Shown one piece after another: positions 8,363 to 15,953 of a stretch of DNA of 43,032 nt. The notes below the pieces were generated by a model. That model did not search any database. It was not told where the DNA came from and saw only the letters and a program-made list of their open reading frames with translations. A program made the position numbers and the translations under genes. Origin of the DNA: Candidatus Jorgensenbacteria bacterium (lineage in GTDB: Bacteria > Patescibacteriota > Minisyncoccia > UBA6257 > GWB1-50-10); assembly GCA_030648515.1 (NCBI GenBank), contig JAUSHK010000003.1, forward strand, positions 108,710-151,741, read 5' to 3'. Numbering within the stretch: the stretch's first letter is position 1; the number at the start of each line of letters is the position of its first letter.

Positions 8363-8391
8363 TTGACAGAAAGGCACGTATCAGCTACAAC
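8363..8391 (+). promoter_or_regulatory. Candidate promoter of the 8430 ORF
   Basis: TTGACA (8363-8368), 17-base spacer, TACAAC (8386-8391). It is followed by a leader of about 30 nt and a strong AAGGAGG before the ATG. Confidence 0.6.
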
Positions 8392-8429
8392 AAAGATAGA
8401 AAATTTAATATATTTTAAGGAGGAAAATA

Positions 8430-8702
8430 ATGAATCTTATTGTGTTATCAATTAATGCTGTTTATTCAAAACGGGAGATTTTCTTAGTGTTCTGTATTTC
8501 TTTCATGCTATGCACCCTATTCCTTGCTATATTTCCATGGAACGTTATCTATGTTGGCGCACCAATTCACTGGGTACTCAGTATGTTTTTTACCGATTCA
8601 CTCGGAATCATCAGAGTCACTCTCATTTTGACATGGCTTGTGTGGACAGGTATTTTTACAGCCCTTCATTTTATTGCCAAAAGACTGGTTGGCTGGATTT
8701 AA
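8430..8702 (+). CDS. Small integral membrane protein, hypothetical
   Basis: 90 residues, mostly hydrophobic. Two to three membrane helices are visible: about 17-38 ('IFLVFCISFMLCTLFLAIFPW'), about 42-52 (weaker) and about 60-85 ('IIRVTLILTWLVWTGIFTALHF'). The start is secure, because AAGGAGG lies seven bases upstream of the ATG, one of the few strong ribosome sites in this window. Its own TTGACA promoter, leader and terminator (8734) make it a stand-alone unit next to divergent ftsK. No family is recognised. A role in the envelope is only a guess from topology. Confidence 0.65.
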   Translation: MNLIVLSINAVYSKREIFLVFCISFMLCTLFLAIFPWNVIYVGAPIHWVLSMFFTDSLGIIRVTLILTWLVWTGIFTALHFIAKRLVGWI

Positions 8703-8733
8703 CCAGCCCCGACCTCCCCCAAATCTTATAAGC

Positions 8734-8760
8734 AAAGCCCCGAAATCTCGGGGCTTTTAA
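8734..8760 (+). terminator. Intrinsic terminator after the 8430 ORF
   Basis: AAAGCCCCGA (8734-8743) pairs with TCGGGGCTTT, followed by T and AATATT. Confidence 0.85.
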
Positions 8761-8811
8761 TATTGAGCACAAAGCCAATATGCCTAAAAGTAATTTTACG
8801 GAGTCAAAATC

Positions 8812-9387
8812 TTAAGCCAGTTCCTTTAAAGCTTCTTGAACCAAGTTGTAAGTTTCATTATCCCCTGCTTCGAGTGCGGTTTTCCCAAATTCCTCAAGAG
8901 TTGTATAAGCTTCTCCTATCATAACTTCATAGTTTTCTTTTTTACCAGCGAAGATGTTGTACTTCCAATTTTCGGAAGTAATGTTGTAATATTTGCCATC
9001 AACACTCGAACGGTAACTAGACTTTTTCATTTTCTCGATTTCTTCCGGTGTTATCCTATCAACTCTCTCAGCTTCCAGTTTTGTTTCCTCTATAAAGTTC
9101 TTAAGTTTTTTAATATAGTCTAGGATGCTTTGCACGGGATTTCCTGTTCGTATGTCCCAGTTGCCAAACCATACAGCGCCTCTTCTTACTGAATTTTCAA
9201 GATAGCGACCCAGTTTTTCATAAATTTTCTCAATCCTTTCCTTGGGAACATTTCCAGTAAGTTCGCTATAGGCAACAACGGCACAATTTTCTGACAATAG
9301 ATAATGTTCCTTCGCCTCAAGCTCCAGGCGCTCTTTTTCAGATAGTTCTACCTCATGTGTTCCGTTAGGTATTTCTGGTGATGTCAT
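8812..9387 (-). CDS. Hypothetical soluble protein
   Basis: 191 residues, highly charged, no membrane segment or signal peptide. It appears largely helical ('SEKERLELEAKEHYLLSE', 'DYIKKLKNFIEETKLEAERV'), with a central Trp/Tyr-rich part ('GAVWFGNWDIRTGN', 'SENWKYNIFAGK'). The ATG has a fair SD (AAGGA, nine bases upstream). Base composition is AT-richer than the flanking core genes. I do not recognise a family. It sits in the accessory stretch between ftsK and yraN, facing the 8430 unit. Confidence 0.55.
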   Translation of the reverse strand: MTSPEIPNGTHEVELSEKERLELEAKEHYLLSENCAVVAYSELTGNVPKERIEKIYEKLGRYLENSVRRGAVWFGNWDIRTGNPVQSILDYIKKLKNFIEETKLEAERVDRITPEEIEKMKKSSYRSSVDGKYYNITSENWKYNIFAGKKENYEVMIGEAYTTLEEFGKTALEAGDNETYNLVQEALKELA

Positions 9388-9539
9388 AATAATTTTCCTT
9401 AAAGTTGGTTTGTTTTTCGACCTTGTTTACAGCTTACCATTAATCAATACTTTAGCAACATTATTTTATCTCGCAGATCCTACAAATAGTAAACTGAGTT
9501 AGCTAATAGTCAGTTATACTAGAATTGACTCTGGTGACA
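9388..9539. other. AT-rich intergenic stretch before the repeat cluster
   Basis: This holds the leader of the minus-strand gene (its SD is at 9396-9404). I see no further gene or convincing promoter here. Confidence 0.4.
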
Positions 9540-9870
9540 GGAAAGTAACCCCCCGTCATCACATGGTGATGTTATGAGGTGGTAGAACTAGGAAAAATGG
9601 AAAAACTCGAAAAACCCGATAAACCCAATAAATGGAAAAACCCGATAATGCGATGAAACCTACATTTCCGCATAAATGCTACATTTTTTGACTGACAAGT
9701 CAGTAGAGCGATGAAACCTACACTTTTTGGACATGTGTCGCACAATATTGTTTGTCGCTAAACATTTTGCATGAAACCGGAAAACCCGATAATGCGATGA
9801 AACCTACACTTTTCATTTTTGCACGGAAAAAATGTTTGTTGCTAAACATTTTGCACGGAACTAAAAAGTC
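9540..9870. repeat. Non-coding cluster of degenerate direct repeats (iteron-like)
   Basis: AAAACCCGATAATGCGATGA recurs at 9637 and 9781, continuing AACCTACA in both. GCGATGAAACCTACA occurs three times (9650, 9708, 9794). AAAACCCGATAA is also at 9611. TTTGTYGCTAAACATTTTGCA occurs twice (about 9750 and 9836). Small hairpins are interspersed: CATCAC/GTGATG, ACTGAC/GTCAGT and AAAATGTTT/AAACATTTT. No ORF of useful length crosses it. Spacing is irregular, so it is neither CRISPR nor a simple tandem array. Confidence 0.7.
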
Positions 9871-9914
9871 GGGGAAAGGTGACTTATGGATATAAAATTA
9901 GCCATGAAATAGAA

Positions 9915-9945
9915 AAATCCCCAAACAAGCTAAGTTTGGGGATTT
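9915..9945 (-). terminator. Terminator of the 9968 gene
   Basis: AAATCCCCAAAC (9915-9926) pairs with GTTTGGGGATTT (9934-9945). On the minus strand it is followed by a T-run. Confidence 0.85.
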
Positions 9946-9967
9946 AGAGGATTGATTAATCACGGCG

Positions 9968-10210
9968 CTACTCAGTCAGAAATTTTCTGGCCAGAGCAGC
10001 CCATGATGGATCAGTCGACCGAATAATTCGGGTGACCCTTTCAGAAAGCCAATCAATTGGGCAGAGTTCTCTTTGCATCTCTCCGGAAAATGATTGTAGG
10101 TAGACAATTTGAACATTTTTTCTGACGTAGATAACAAGTTTAAGTTCTTGTTCGTTGTCAGCAGTTTCTACGAAATCTCCTTTTTTAAGGTCGAGTAGTT
10201 TGTTTTTCAT
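9968..10210 (-). CDS. Hypothetical 80-residue protein
   Basis: A small soluble protein. The N-terminal half looks like a compact beta barrel ('LLDLKKGDFVETADNEQELKLVIYVRKNVQIVYLQSF'), a pattern seen in small SH3-like folds, and the C-terminal half is helical. No family is recognised. The start is well supported by AGGAG five bases upstream of the ATG. It has its own consensus TTGACA-18-TATAAT promoter and a strong terminator, making a monocistronic unit. Confidence 0.6.
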   Translation of the reverse strand: MKNKLLDLKKGDFVETADNEQELKLVIYVRKNVQIVYLQSFSGEMQRELCPIDWLSERVTRIIRSTDPSWAALARKFLTE

Positions 10211-10285
10211 TTCTTCTCCTAGTCATTTTTATTAGTACTATCGTCATTGAAAAAAATTATTTTTAACCCAAATTTTACTAGATAC

Positions 10286-10315
10286 ATTATACACAACATT
10301 ATATGTTTTTGTCAA
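10286..10315 (-). promoter_or_regulatory. Consensus sigma-70-type promoter of the 9968 gene
   Basis: On the minus strand, TTGACA (10310-10315), an 18-base spacer and TATAAT (10286-10291). The predicted leader is about 70 nt before the SD and ATG. Confidence 0.8.
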
Positions 10316-10337
10316 ATGTTGTGATACTATAAACCCA

Positions 10338-10724
10338 ATGACCCAAAAATCGGAGCTTGGAAGAATAGGGGAGGATACTGCGGTAGAATTCCTGAAAAAT
10401 AAAAAATATAAAATCATTGAACGGAACGCGCGGGAATCGTGGGGAGAATTGGATATTATCGCGCTCGCACCAGATAAGACGCTTGTATTTGTGGAAGTAA
10501 AAACAATGAGCGATGGGGGAATGAATGGTTTGAAACCCGAGGACCAAATGAGTTTCGCAAAAATAGAAAAATTCAAAAAAGCGGCGATGCTCTACGCCGG
10601 CTACAATCAAAAATTAATCAATGATAAAAGAGGTTGGCGGCTTGATGTTGTGACGCTCGTGAAAAAAGGGGAGGGACCTGCCTGCGCAGGCAGGTTTGAA
10701 GTGAGGCATTATGAGAATATATGA
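10338..10724 (+). CDS. yraN: YraN/UPF0102 nuclease-like protein
   Basis: 128 residues of the UPF0102 family with a restriction-endonuclease-like fold: 'GRIGEDTAVEFLKNKKYKIIERN' at the N terminus, 'GELDIIAL' (catalytic Asp) and 'LVFVEVKT' (ExK). The family is widespread and thought to act on DNA, but its role is not settled. The C-terminal end holds 'GEGPACAGRFEV', encoded by a perfect CCTGCCTGCGCAGGCAGG palindrome inserted near residues 112-119. No SD precedes the ATG. It is separated from valS by a repeat element. Confidence 0.9.
   Translation: MTQKSELGRIGEDTAVEFLKNKKYKIIERNARESWGELDIIALAPDKTLVFVEVKTMSDGGMNGLKPEDQMSFAKIEKFKKAAMLYAGYNQKLINDKRGWRLDVVTLVKKGEGPACAGRFEVRHYENI
10675..10694. repeat. 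Palindrome ACCTGCCTGCGCAGGCAGGT in yraN
   Basis: A perfect 20-bp palindrome containing the same 18-bp core as in folD and recA, read here as PACAGR. Confidence 0.9.
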
Positions 10725-10730
10725 AAAACA

Positions 10731-10835
10731 GAAATTTCTAATTCCTAATATCTAATTTCTAATACCCCTTCGGGTTTTTAGACATTGGACATTTGGATTT
10801 TTATTAGAAATTAGTAATTAGACATTAGTAATTTT
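10731..10835. repeat. ATTAGAAATTAGTAATTA-type inverted-repeat element, copy 1
   Basis: The left arm (GAAATTTCTAATTCCTAAT and ATCTAATTTCTAAT) and right arm (ATTAGAAATTAGTAATT and AGACATTAGTAATTT) are near-complements around a centre with CCCTTCGGG. A related copy with a different centre is at 34820-34935. It fills the yraN-valS gap. Confidence 0.75.
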
Positions 10836-10848
10836 TCAACACCTCGCC

Positions 10849-10854
10849 TATAAT
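10849..10854 (+). promoter_or_regulatory. TATAAT box just upstream of valS
   Basis: TATAAT ends 11 bases before the valS ATG, with no SD between. A near-identical CTCGCCTAT(TA)TAAT arrangement precedes the M16 peptidase gene (26051-26061). Confidence 0.45.
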
Positions 10855-10865
10855 TCTAAAAACAT

Positions 10866-12995
10866 ATGAAACAGGAAAAGAACGAATCATCCGCCTACGA
10901 CCCGAAGCTGGTAGAGGACTCTATATATAAGGAGTGGGAGAAATCGGGATATTTTAATCCTGATAATCTGCCGGTAAAAAAATCAGCGAAGCCATACGTT
11001 GTTTATATGCCGCTTCCGAATGTGACGGGAACACTGCACATGGGGCATCTCCTAAACAACGCGATTCAGGACGTTGTGATTCGCTATCGGCGCATGCGCG
11101 GATACAAAGCGCTGTACTTGCCAGGCACGGACCATGCCGGCATCGCGACGCAATTCGTCGTTGAGAAAGAATTACGGAAACAGGGGATTAACAGGTTTGA
11201 GCTCGGGCGCGAAGCGTTTATAAAAAAAGTGTGGGAATGGAAAGAAAAATACGGCGGCCTTATTTTGGAACAGCTTCGGAAAATCGGGGTTTCCGCTGAT
11301 TGGTCGCGCATTCGTTTCACGATGGATGAAGAATATACAAAAGATGTTTTAGACGCATTCATTCATTACCACAAAAGGGGACTAATCTATCGCGGGGTGC
11401 GCGTCGTAAACTGGTGTCCGCGGTGTGGAACGAGCTTATCGGAACTGGAACTTGAACATAAGGAAGAAGAAACAAAACTGTGGCACATCCGTTATCCTGG
11501 CGCAGGTGGAGGTGAGGGAATTATTGTCGCGACAACACGGCCGGAAACAATGTTGGGTGATACGGCGGTCGCGGTGAATCCGAAAGATGCGAGATATAAA
11601 ACATTGGTCGGGAAAATGGTAATGCTCCCGATTCAAAACAGAAAAATTCCCGTCGTTGCTGATAATGCAATTGACTCGTCGTTTGGAACGGGCGCATTAA
11701 AAGTAACTCCCGCCCACGACATCGTTGATTTTGAAATAGGGGAACGGCACAAGCTTCCGATGATTCAAGTAATCGATGAGCGCGGCAAGATGATGGAAGT
11801 GGCCGGCAAGTTTGCCGGAATGAAAGCCGATGAGGCGCGAGCGGCGGTACTCGATGAACTTAAAAAGCTTGGCCTTTTAATGAAAGAAGAACCGTACGCG
11901 CATAATCTTGCGGTGTGTTACCGTTGCGGCCATACGATTGAGCCGATTCCGTCCGAACAATGGTTTTTGAAAATGAAGGAACTCGCGAAAAACGCGATTG
12001 ATGCCGTAAAGAATGAAAAAGTAAAAATCGGGCCGGAGAATTTTGAAAAGACGTATCTCAACTGGCTTTCAAATATCCGCGATTGGACAATTTCAAGACA
12101 GATTTGGTGGGGGCACCAGCTACCAGTTTGGTTTTGTAAAAACGACAAAGAAAAATTTACGGTTTCAATTGAAAAGCCAAAAGCATGCCCATTTTGCAAA
12201 ACGTGCGAAATGGAACAGGTTCCTGATGTGCTTGATACCTGGTTCTCGTCAGCACTATGGCCGTTCGCGGGATTAAGCAAAGAAGATGTTAAAAAATATT
12301 ATCCCGGCAATGCGCTTATCACCGCCCGCGATATTTTAAACCTTTGGGTCGCGCGGATGATTTATTCCGGAATTGAGTTTCAGAAAAAAGTTCCGTTTAA
12401 AGATGTGTACATCCATGGCACGGTGCTCACGAAGGAAGGGAAGCGGATGTCAAAGAGCTTAGGAACAGGCATTGACCCTTTGAAATACATTAATGAATTT
12501 GGCGCGGACGCCGCGCGATTTGCCGTAATCTGGCAGGCGACAGGCCAGGATATTCATTGGGACGAGGCGGCGGTTATGGCCGGAAGAAAATTCGCGAATA
12601 AAATTTGGAACGCGGCAAAGTTTGTGATGAGTAACCATGAAGGCGCAGAGACCGTAAAAAAGCCAGTTGGAAAAACCGTGGCGGACAAGAAAATTCTCGC
12701 GAAACTCGCTGCTACAAAAAAGCGCGCGGAGAAAAACATTGAATCATTCGAACTGAGCGCCACCCTAAAAGAGTTATACGATTTCTTTTGGCATGATTTA
12801 TGCGATACTTATATTGAGGAATCCAAAAAACAGCTTGCGGACGCGGAAACAGCAGAGTCGACAAAAATTGTGCTTTCTCACGTATTAGTTGAATCAATAA
12901 AAATGCTACATCCTTTTATGCCGTTTGTGACAGAAGCGATTTACCAAAAACTTCCAGTCCGCGGCAAGAAATTTTTAATGATTGAAACATGGTAG
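10866..12995 (+). CDS. valS: Valyl-tRNA synthetase
   Basis: A class I enzyme charging tRNA-Val. The Rossmann motifs are 'NVTGTLHMGH' (HIGH type, about 52-61) and 'KRMSKSLGTG' (KMSKS type, about 526-530). The CP1 editing domain is present ('ATTRPETMLGDTAVAVNP', 'KVTPAHDIVDFEIG'). Zinc-type pairs 'CPRC', 'CYRC' and 'CPFC' are visible. With 709 residues it is far shorter than E. coli ValRS (951). The anticodon-binding domain is kept ('FMPFVTEAIYQKLP') but the C-terminal coiled-coil arm is missing. It overlaps the next gene by seven bases. Confidence 0.96.
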   Translation: MKQEKNESSAYDPKLVEDSIYKEWEKSGYFNPDNLPVKKSAKPYVVYMPLPNVTGTLHMGHLLNNAIQDVVIRYRRMRGYKALYLPGTDHAGIATQFVVEKELRKQGINRFELGREAFIKKVWEWKEKYGGLILEQLRKIGVSADWSRIRFTMDEEYTKDVLDAFIHYHKRGLIYRGVRVVNWCPRCGTSLSELELEHKEEETKLWHIRYPGAGGGEGIIVATTRPETMLGDTAVAVNPKDARYKTLVGKMVMLPIQNRKIPVVADNAIDSSFGTGALKVTPAHDIVDFEIGERHKLPMIQVIDERGKMMEVAGKFAGMKADEARAAVLDELKKLGLLMKEEPYAHNLAVCYRCGHTIEPIPSEQWFLKMKELAKNAIDAVKNEKVKIGPENFEKTYLNWLSNIRDWTISRQIWWGHQLPVWFCKNDKEKFTVSIEKPKACPFCKTCEMEQVPDVLDTWFSSALWPFAGLSKEDVKKYYPGNALITARDILNLWVARMIYSGIEFQKKVPFKDVYIHGTVLTKEGKRMSKSLGTGIDPLKYINEFGADAARFAVIWQATGQDIHWDEAAVMAGRKFANKIWNAAKFVMSNHEGAETVKKPVGKTVADKKILAKLAATKKRAEKNIESFELSATLKELYDFFWHDLCDTYIEESKKQLADAETAESTKIVLSHVLVESIKMLHPFMPFVTEAIYQKLPVRGKKFLMIETW

Positions 12996-13723
12996 CGATA
13001 CTTCCGTTTATAATACTACTCGCGGCATTTTTGCCCGCGGCAATATGGCTTGTGATTTTTCTACACGAGGACCTGCACCCAGAGCCACGGCATCTCATAC
13101 TCTACGTCTTTAGCATTGGTATTTTGATTACTATTCCGGTTTTAGGAAGTCAGATAGCATTCCAGAAAATCAGTAACCTCTCGCCTGACGGGAGCCTATT
13201 CTTCATTATCGGCATTGTGGTCATTGAGGAAATCTTCAAATTTTGCGCCGGCTATTTTGCGGTATGGAAAAATACGGACTTCGACGAACCGATGGACGCG
13301 ATGATCTACCTTATTGTCGCGGCGCTCGGTTTCGCAACTGTTGAAAATCTGTTCACTGTCGTAACACAGATGTTTGGAAATTATGTAGCACCAACATCAA
13401 TCGTTGTTGAGACGCTAGCCCTCCGATTTATTGGCGCGACGCTTTTGCACACGCTTACAGCCGGCATTGTTGGCTACTATTGGGCGGTCGGCATTATGAA
13501 AAAAGAAGTAGTCCGATATGTCGCAATGGGTTTAGTGCTCGCCATCCTTGTTCACACAGTATTCAACTACTTGATGTATTTGTATCAGGACATCAATGTG
13601 CTCTATCCGACCATTTTTCTTGTCGGCGTCGCGTTTTTTGTGATTGAGGATTTTCAAAAAATAAAAGAGGATGAACGCGAGGGCAAGGGTTTTGATATAA
13701 TAAAGAGGTATGGAAGAAAATAA
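12989..13723 (+). CDS. PrsW-type intramembrane metalloprotease
   Basis: 244 residues with about seven to eight membrane helices. The conserved PrsW family residues are all present: 'VIEEIFKF' (E80-E81-x2-K84), 'GFATVENL', 'LLHTLTAGIVG' and 'LVHTVFNYL'. In Bacillus, PrsW starts the cleavage of an anti-sigma factor; other family members are CAAX-protease-like. No sigma or anti-sigma gene is seen nearby, so the substrate is unknown. The gene overlaps valS at its start and hsp20 at its end (14 bases), forming a tight valS-prsW-hsp20 string. Confidence 0.85.
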   Translation: MVAILPFIILLAAFLPAAIWLVIFLHEDLHPEPRHLILYVFSIGILITIPVLGSQIAFQKISNLSPDGSLFFIIGIVVIEEIFKFCAGYFAVWKNTDFDEPMDAMIYLIVAALGFATVENLFTVVTQMFGNYVAPTSIVVETLALRFIGATLLHTLTAGIVGYYWAVGIMKKEVVRYVAMGLVLAILVHTVFNYLMYLYQDINVLYPTIFLVGVAFFVIEDFQKIKEDEREGKGFDIIKRYGRK

Positions 13724-14153
13724 TGAAAAAGGAATGGAAGGAGATAATGTTTTTGTGGAACTTGCGAAAGTAAGATCGGCCGAAGCGGCGCTTCAGGAAG
13801 AGATCGCTACGCCGGGAAATGAAAGCGAGGGACAGCTCACCGTTGATGTGTACCAGGACGGCGATGATATTGTTGTGGAATCGGCAATCGCGGGCGTTCG
13901 CGAAAACGATATTGATGTTCACATCGCAAACGACGCGGTTACTATTCGCGGAAAGCGGGAAAAGAAGCACGAAGTAAAAACGAAAGATTATTTTTACCAG
14001 GAATGTTTTTGGGGGCAGTTCTCGCGGACGGTAATTTTGCCAGCGGAAGTTGATCCCGAAAAATCAACCGCAACGCTCAAAAACGGCATTCTTGTGGTTC
14101 GCATGCCATGCTTCGCGAAAGCAAAATCAAAAAAGCTGAAAGTAAAAGAGTAG
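13710..14153 (+). CDS. Small heat-shock protein, Hsp20 family
   Basis: 147 residues. An N-terminal acidic arm (1-40) is followed by the alpha-crystallin domain (about 42-135): 'LTVDVYQDGDDIVVESAIAG', 'VTIRGKREKKHE', 'GQFSRTVILPAEVDPEKSTATLKNGILVVRMP'. The last part is the classical A-x-x-x-n-G-v-L signature. Such proteins hold unfolding proteins without ATP. The C-terminal tail is short and lacks a clear I-x-I motif, so oligomer assembly may be altered. TATAAT (13696-13701) lies eight bases before the ATG inside the prsW 3' end, so hsp20 may also have its own start of transcription. Confidence 0.93.
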   Translation: MEENNEKGMEGDNVFVELAKVRSAEAALQEEIATPGNESEGQLTVDVYQDGDDIVVESAIAGVRENDIDVHIANDAVTIRGKREKKHEVKTKDYFYQECFWGQFSRTVILPAEVDPEKSTATLKNGILVVRMPCFAKAKSKKLKVKE

Positions 14154-14167
14154 AAACTAAACAAAAC

Positions 14168-14192
14168 AATCCCCGCGCAGGCGGGGATTTTA
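14168..14192. terminator. Bidirectional terminator between hsp20 and alr
   Basis: AATCCCCGC, loop GCAG, GCGGGGATT, then TTTATTTAT. Both genes end on it. Confidence 0.9.
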
Positions 14193-14193
14193 T

Positions 14194-15336
14194 TTATACG
14201 ACCACTCTCTCAATAAGCGGGTTGATACAGGTGAGCGCTTCGTAATTGATTGAATCGCATTTTTCTGCAAACTCTTCCGCGCTTATAAACTCTTTTTCAT
14301 CTTTTCCGATAATCGTCGCGGTGTCGCCGACGCGCGCGGTGGAATTTGGCGGAAGCGCGACAGTAATCAAGTCCATTGAAACGCGGCCTAAGATTTTTGC
14401 GCGCACTCCGCGTATTAAAACTTCGCCGCGTCCTGATGCAACGCGCGGAATTCCGTGCCAATAACCAATAGGAATAATCGCCGCCAGCGTCGGCTTTGTA
14501 ATGCGCTCGGTGAGATCATAGCCGATAAAATCGCCGGGCGCGAAATGCTTTACCTCGCTCACGGTCGCCCTCCAACTCAAAACGGGCTCAAGCGCGAGTG
14601 TTTTCCTAAGTGTAATTGGGTGCTGGGCGGCGGATTCTTTTGTGGGCCAGTGGCCGTAGAGCCCGATGCCGACGCGCACAATATCATAATGCGATTGCGG
14701 AAAGAGAAGCGCCCCGCCGGTTGCCGAAGCGTGAAACTGCATATCGCGCAGGCCGGATTCTTTGCACAACATCTTCGCTTTTTCAAATTCTTCAATTTGT
14801 TTAAGCGTGTAGTCGGGATACGTGAGATTTTTTGCGCTCGCAAAATGCGTGCATGCGCCGATGCAATGTTTTTGCAAAAGCTTAGAGGCATTCACAATAG
14901 AAAGCGCTTTCGGCAAATCGCTTACATAAAATCCCTGCCGATGCATGCCGGTATCAATTTTGAGGTGAAAGTCTACTGGAGTTTTGTCTTTTTGAATCGC
15001 ATTAAGCGCGTCAAAATTTGAAACAGTAATCGTAATGCCGTCGCGCGCCGCTTCCTGCGCAAAGTGATTGAGCGACGGCCCGAGCACGATAATCGGTTTT
15101 GTAATTCCTCCTTTTCGCAATTTCTTTCCCTCAATAACACTATCAACGCAAAAGCCGTCGGCACCAAGCTCATCCGCGAGTTTTGGAAAAACCGTAAGCC
15201 CGTGTCCGTACGCGTTTGATTTCACGACGGCGAAAAGTTTTGTTGGTTTTTTAAGAATAGAGCGAAACGCCTGAATATTACGCGCGAGCGCGCTCCGTTT
15301 AATTTCAATCCAGGTTTTGTATTGCGTCCGGCCCAT
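14194..15336 (-). CDS. alr: Alanine racemase
   Basis: A PLP enzyme making D-alanine for peptidoglycan. 380 residues, normal length. The PLP lysine is K39 in 'AVVKSNAYGHG'. Also visible are 'LKIDTGMHRQGF', 'HFASA', 'RVGIGLYGHWP' and the C-terminal tyrosine region 'ARVGDTATIIGKD'. It follows ppa on the same strand with a 41-base gap and is the last gene of the likely nusA-ppa-alr unit. Together with murA and murB it shows that cell-wall precursors are made. A GATAAT box lies 12 bases before the ATG, so an internal promoter is possible. Confidence 0.96.
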   Translation of the reverse strand: MGRTQYKTWIEIKRSALARNIQAFRSILKKPTKLFAVVKSNAYGHGLTVFPKLADELGADGFCVDSVIEGKKLRKGGITKPIIVLGPSLNHFAQEAARDGITITVSNFDALNAIQKDKTPVDFHLKIDTGMHRQGFYVSDLPKALSIVNASKLLQKHCIGACTHFASAKNLTYPDYTLKQIEEFEKAKMLCKESGLRDMQFHASATGGALLFPQSHYDIVRVGIGLYGHWPTKESAAQHPITLRKTLALEPVLSWRATVSEVKHFAPGDFIGYDLTERITKPTLAAIIPIGYWHGIPRVASGRGEVLIRGVRAKILGRVSMDLITVALPPNSTARVGDTATIIGKDEKEFISAEEFAEKCDSINYEALTCINPLIERVVV

Positions 15337-15377
15337 AAAGTAAGTACTTATTATCCTACCGGAAGCGAGGCGGGCTG

Positions 15378-15926
15378 TTAAGAGTGTTTTTCGTTGTACG
15401 CGCGGACGGCTTTTTTGATGCCGCTAAGCGCCGCAATCCGCGAGACGAATCCATTGATAACCACCTTGTCGTATTTTTCCTTCTCAAGCTTTTTGATTTC
15501 CTTGAAGTGAATTAAAAGTTCCTGCTGTTGGTGTTCGTTTAAATCCTTGTATGATTCAATATGCGAAAAGCGCGGGTCAATTTTTGTAATCGGAACCGCA
15601 ATCACCTTGAGGTCGCTGCCTTTTTCGTCTCGCGTGTCAATTCCGCCGATGACGCGCGCTTTAATGACACAGCCTGGGAATGTCGGGTACGTTGTTAAAA
15701 GCACCACGTCCACCGCATCGCTGTCGTCATAGTGCGTCTGCGGTATGAAGCCGTAGTCAAATGGGTAAAACATGTGGTGGTACAGCACGCGGTCAAGTTT
15801 AAAATATCCACGCTCTTCGTCGTACTCATACTTGTTGCTTGAGCCCTTTGGTATGTCTATAACCACGTTTATTGTCTCGTTTTTTTTGTCCGTGAACGCG
15901 GATAATGTCCTATACAAATTATGCAT
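15378..15926 (-). CDS. ppa: Inorganic pyrophosphatase, family I
   Basis: A soluble enzyme that hydrolyses pyrophosphate to drive biosynthesis. 182 residues. Recognised by 'IDIPKGSSNKYEYD', 'DRVLYHHMFYPFDYGFIPQT' and the metal-binding signature, which reads 'DSDAVDVVLL' where the usual form is D-x-D-[PE]-L-D; the Pro is Ala here. 'GSDLKVIAVP' and the C-terminal 'FKEIKKLEKEKY' follow. It starts 27 bases after nusA. No SD is present. Confidence 0.95.
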   Translation of the reverse strand: MHNLYRTLSAFTDKKNETINVVIDIPKGSSNKYEYDEERGYFKLDRVLYHHMFYPFDYGFIPQTHYDDSDAVDVVLLTTYPTFPGCVIKARVIGGIDTRDEKGSDLKVIAVPITKIDPRFSHIESYKDLNEHQQQELLIHFKEIKKLEKEKYDKVVINGFVSRIAALSGIKKAVRAYNEKHS

Positions 15927-15953
15927 AAGTTATAAAATATGATTTATTTTTTG

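Noticed and set aside
9540-9870. Possible CRISPR array in the repeat cluster
   Set aside because: Repeat units differ in length and spacing, only two or three copies exist of each, and no cas gene is present.
14455-15021. 188-aa ORF opposite alr
   Set aside because: A shadow of a complete alanine racemase.
15929-15934. TATAAC box before ppa as a promoter
   Set aside because: It is only two bases from the ATG and ppa lies close behind nusA, so read-through from nusA is more likely.
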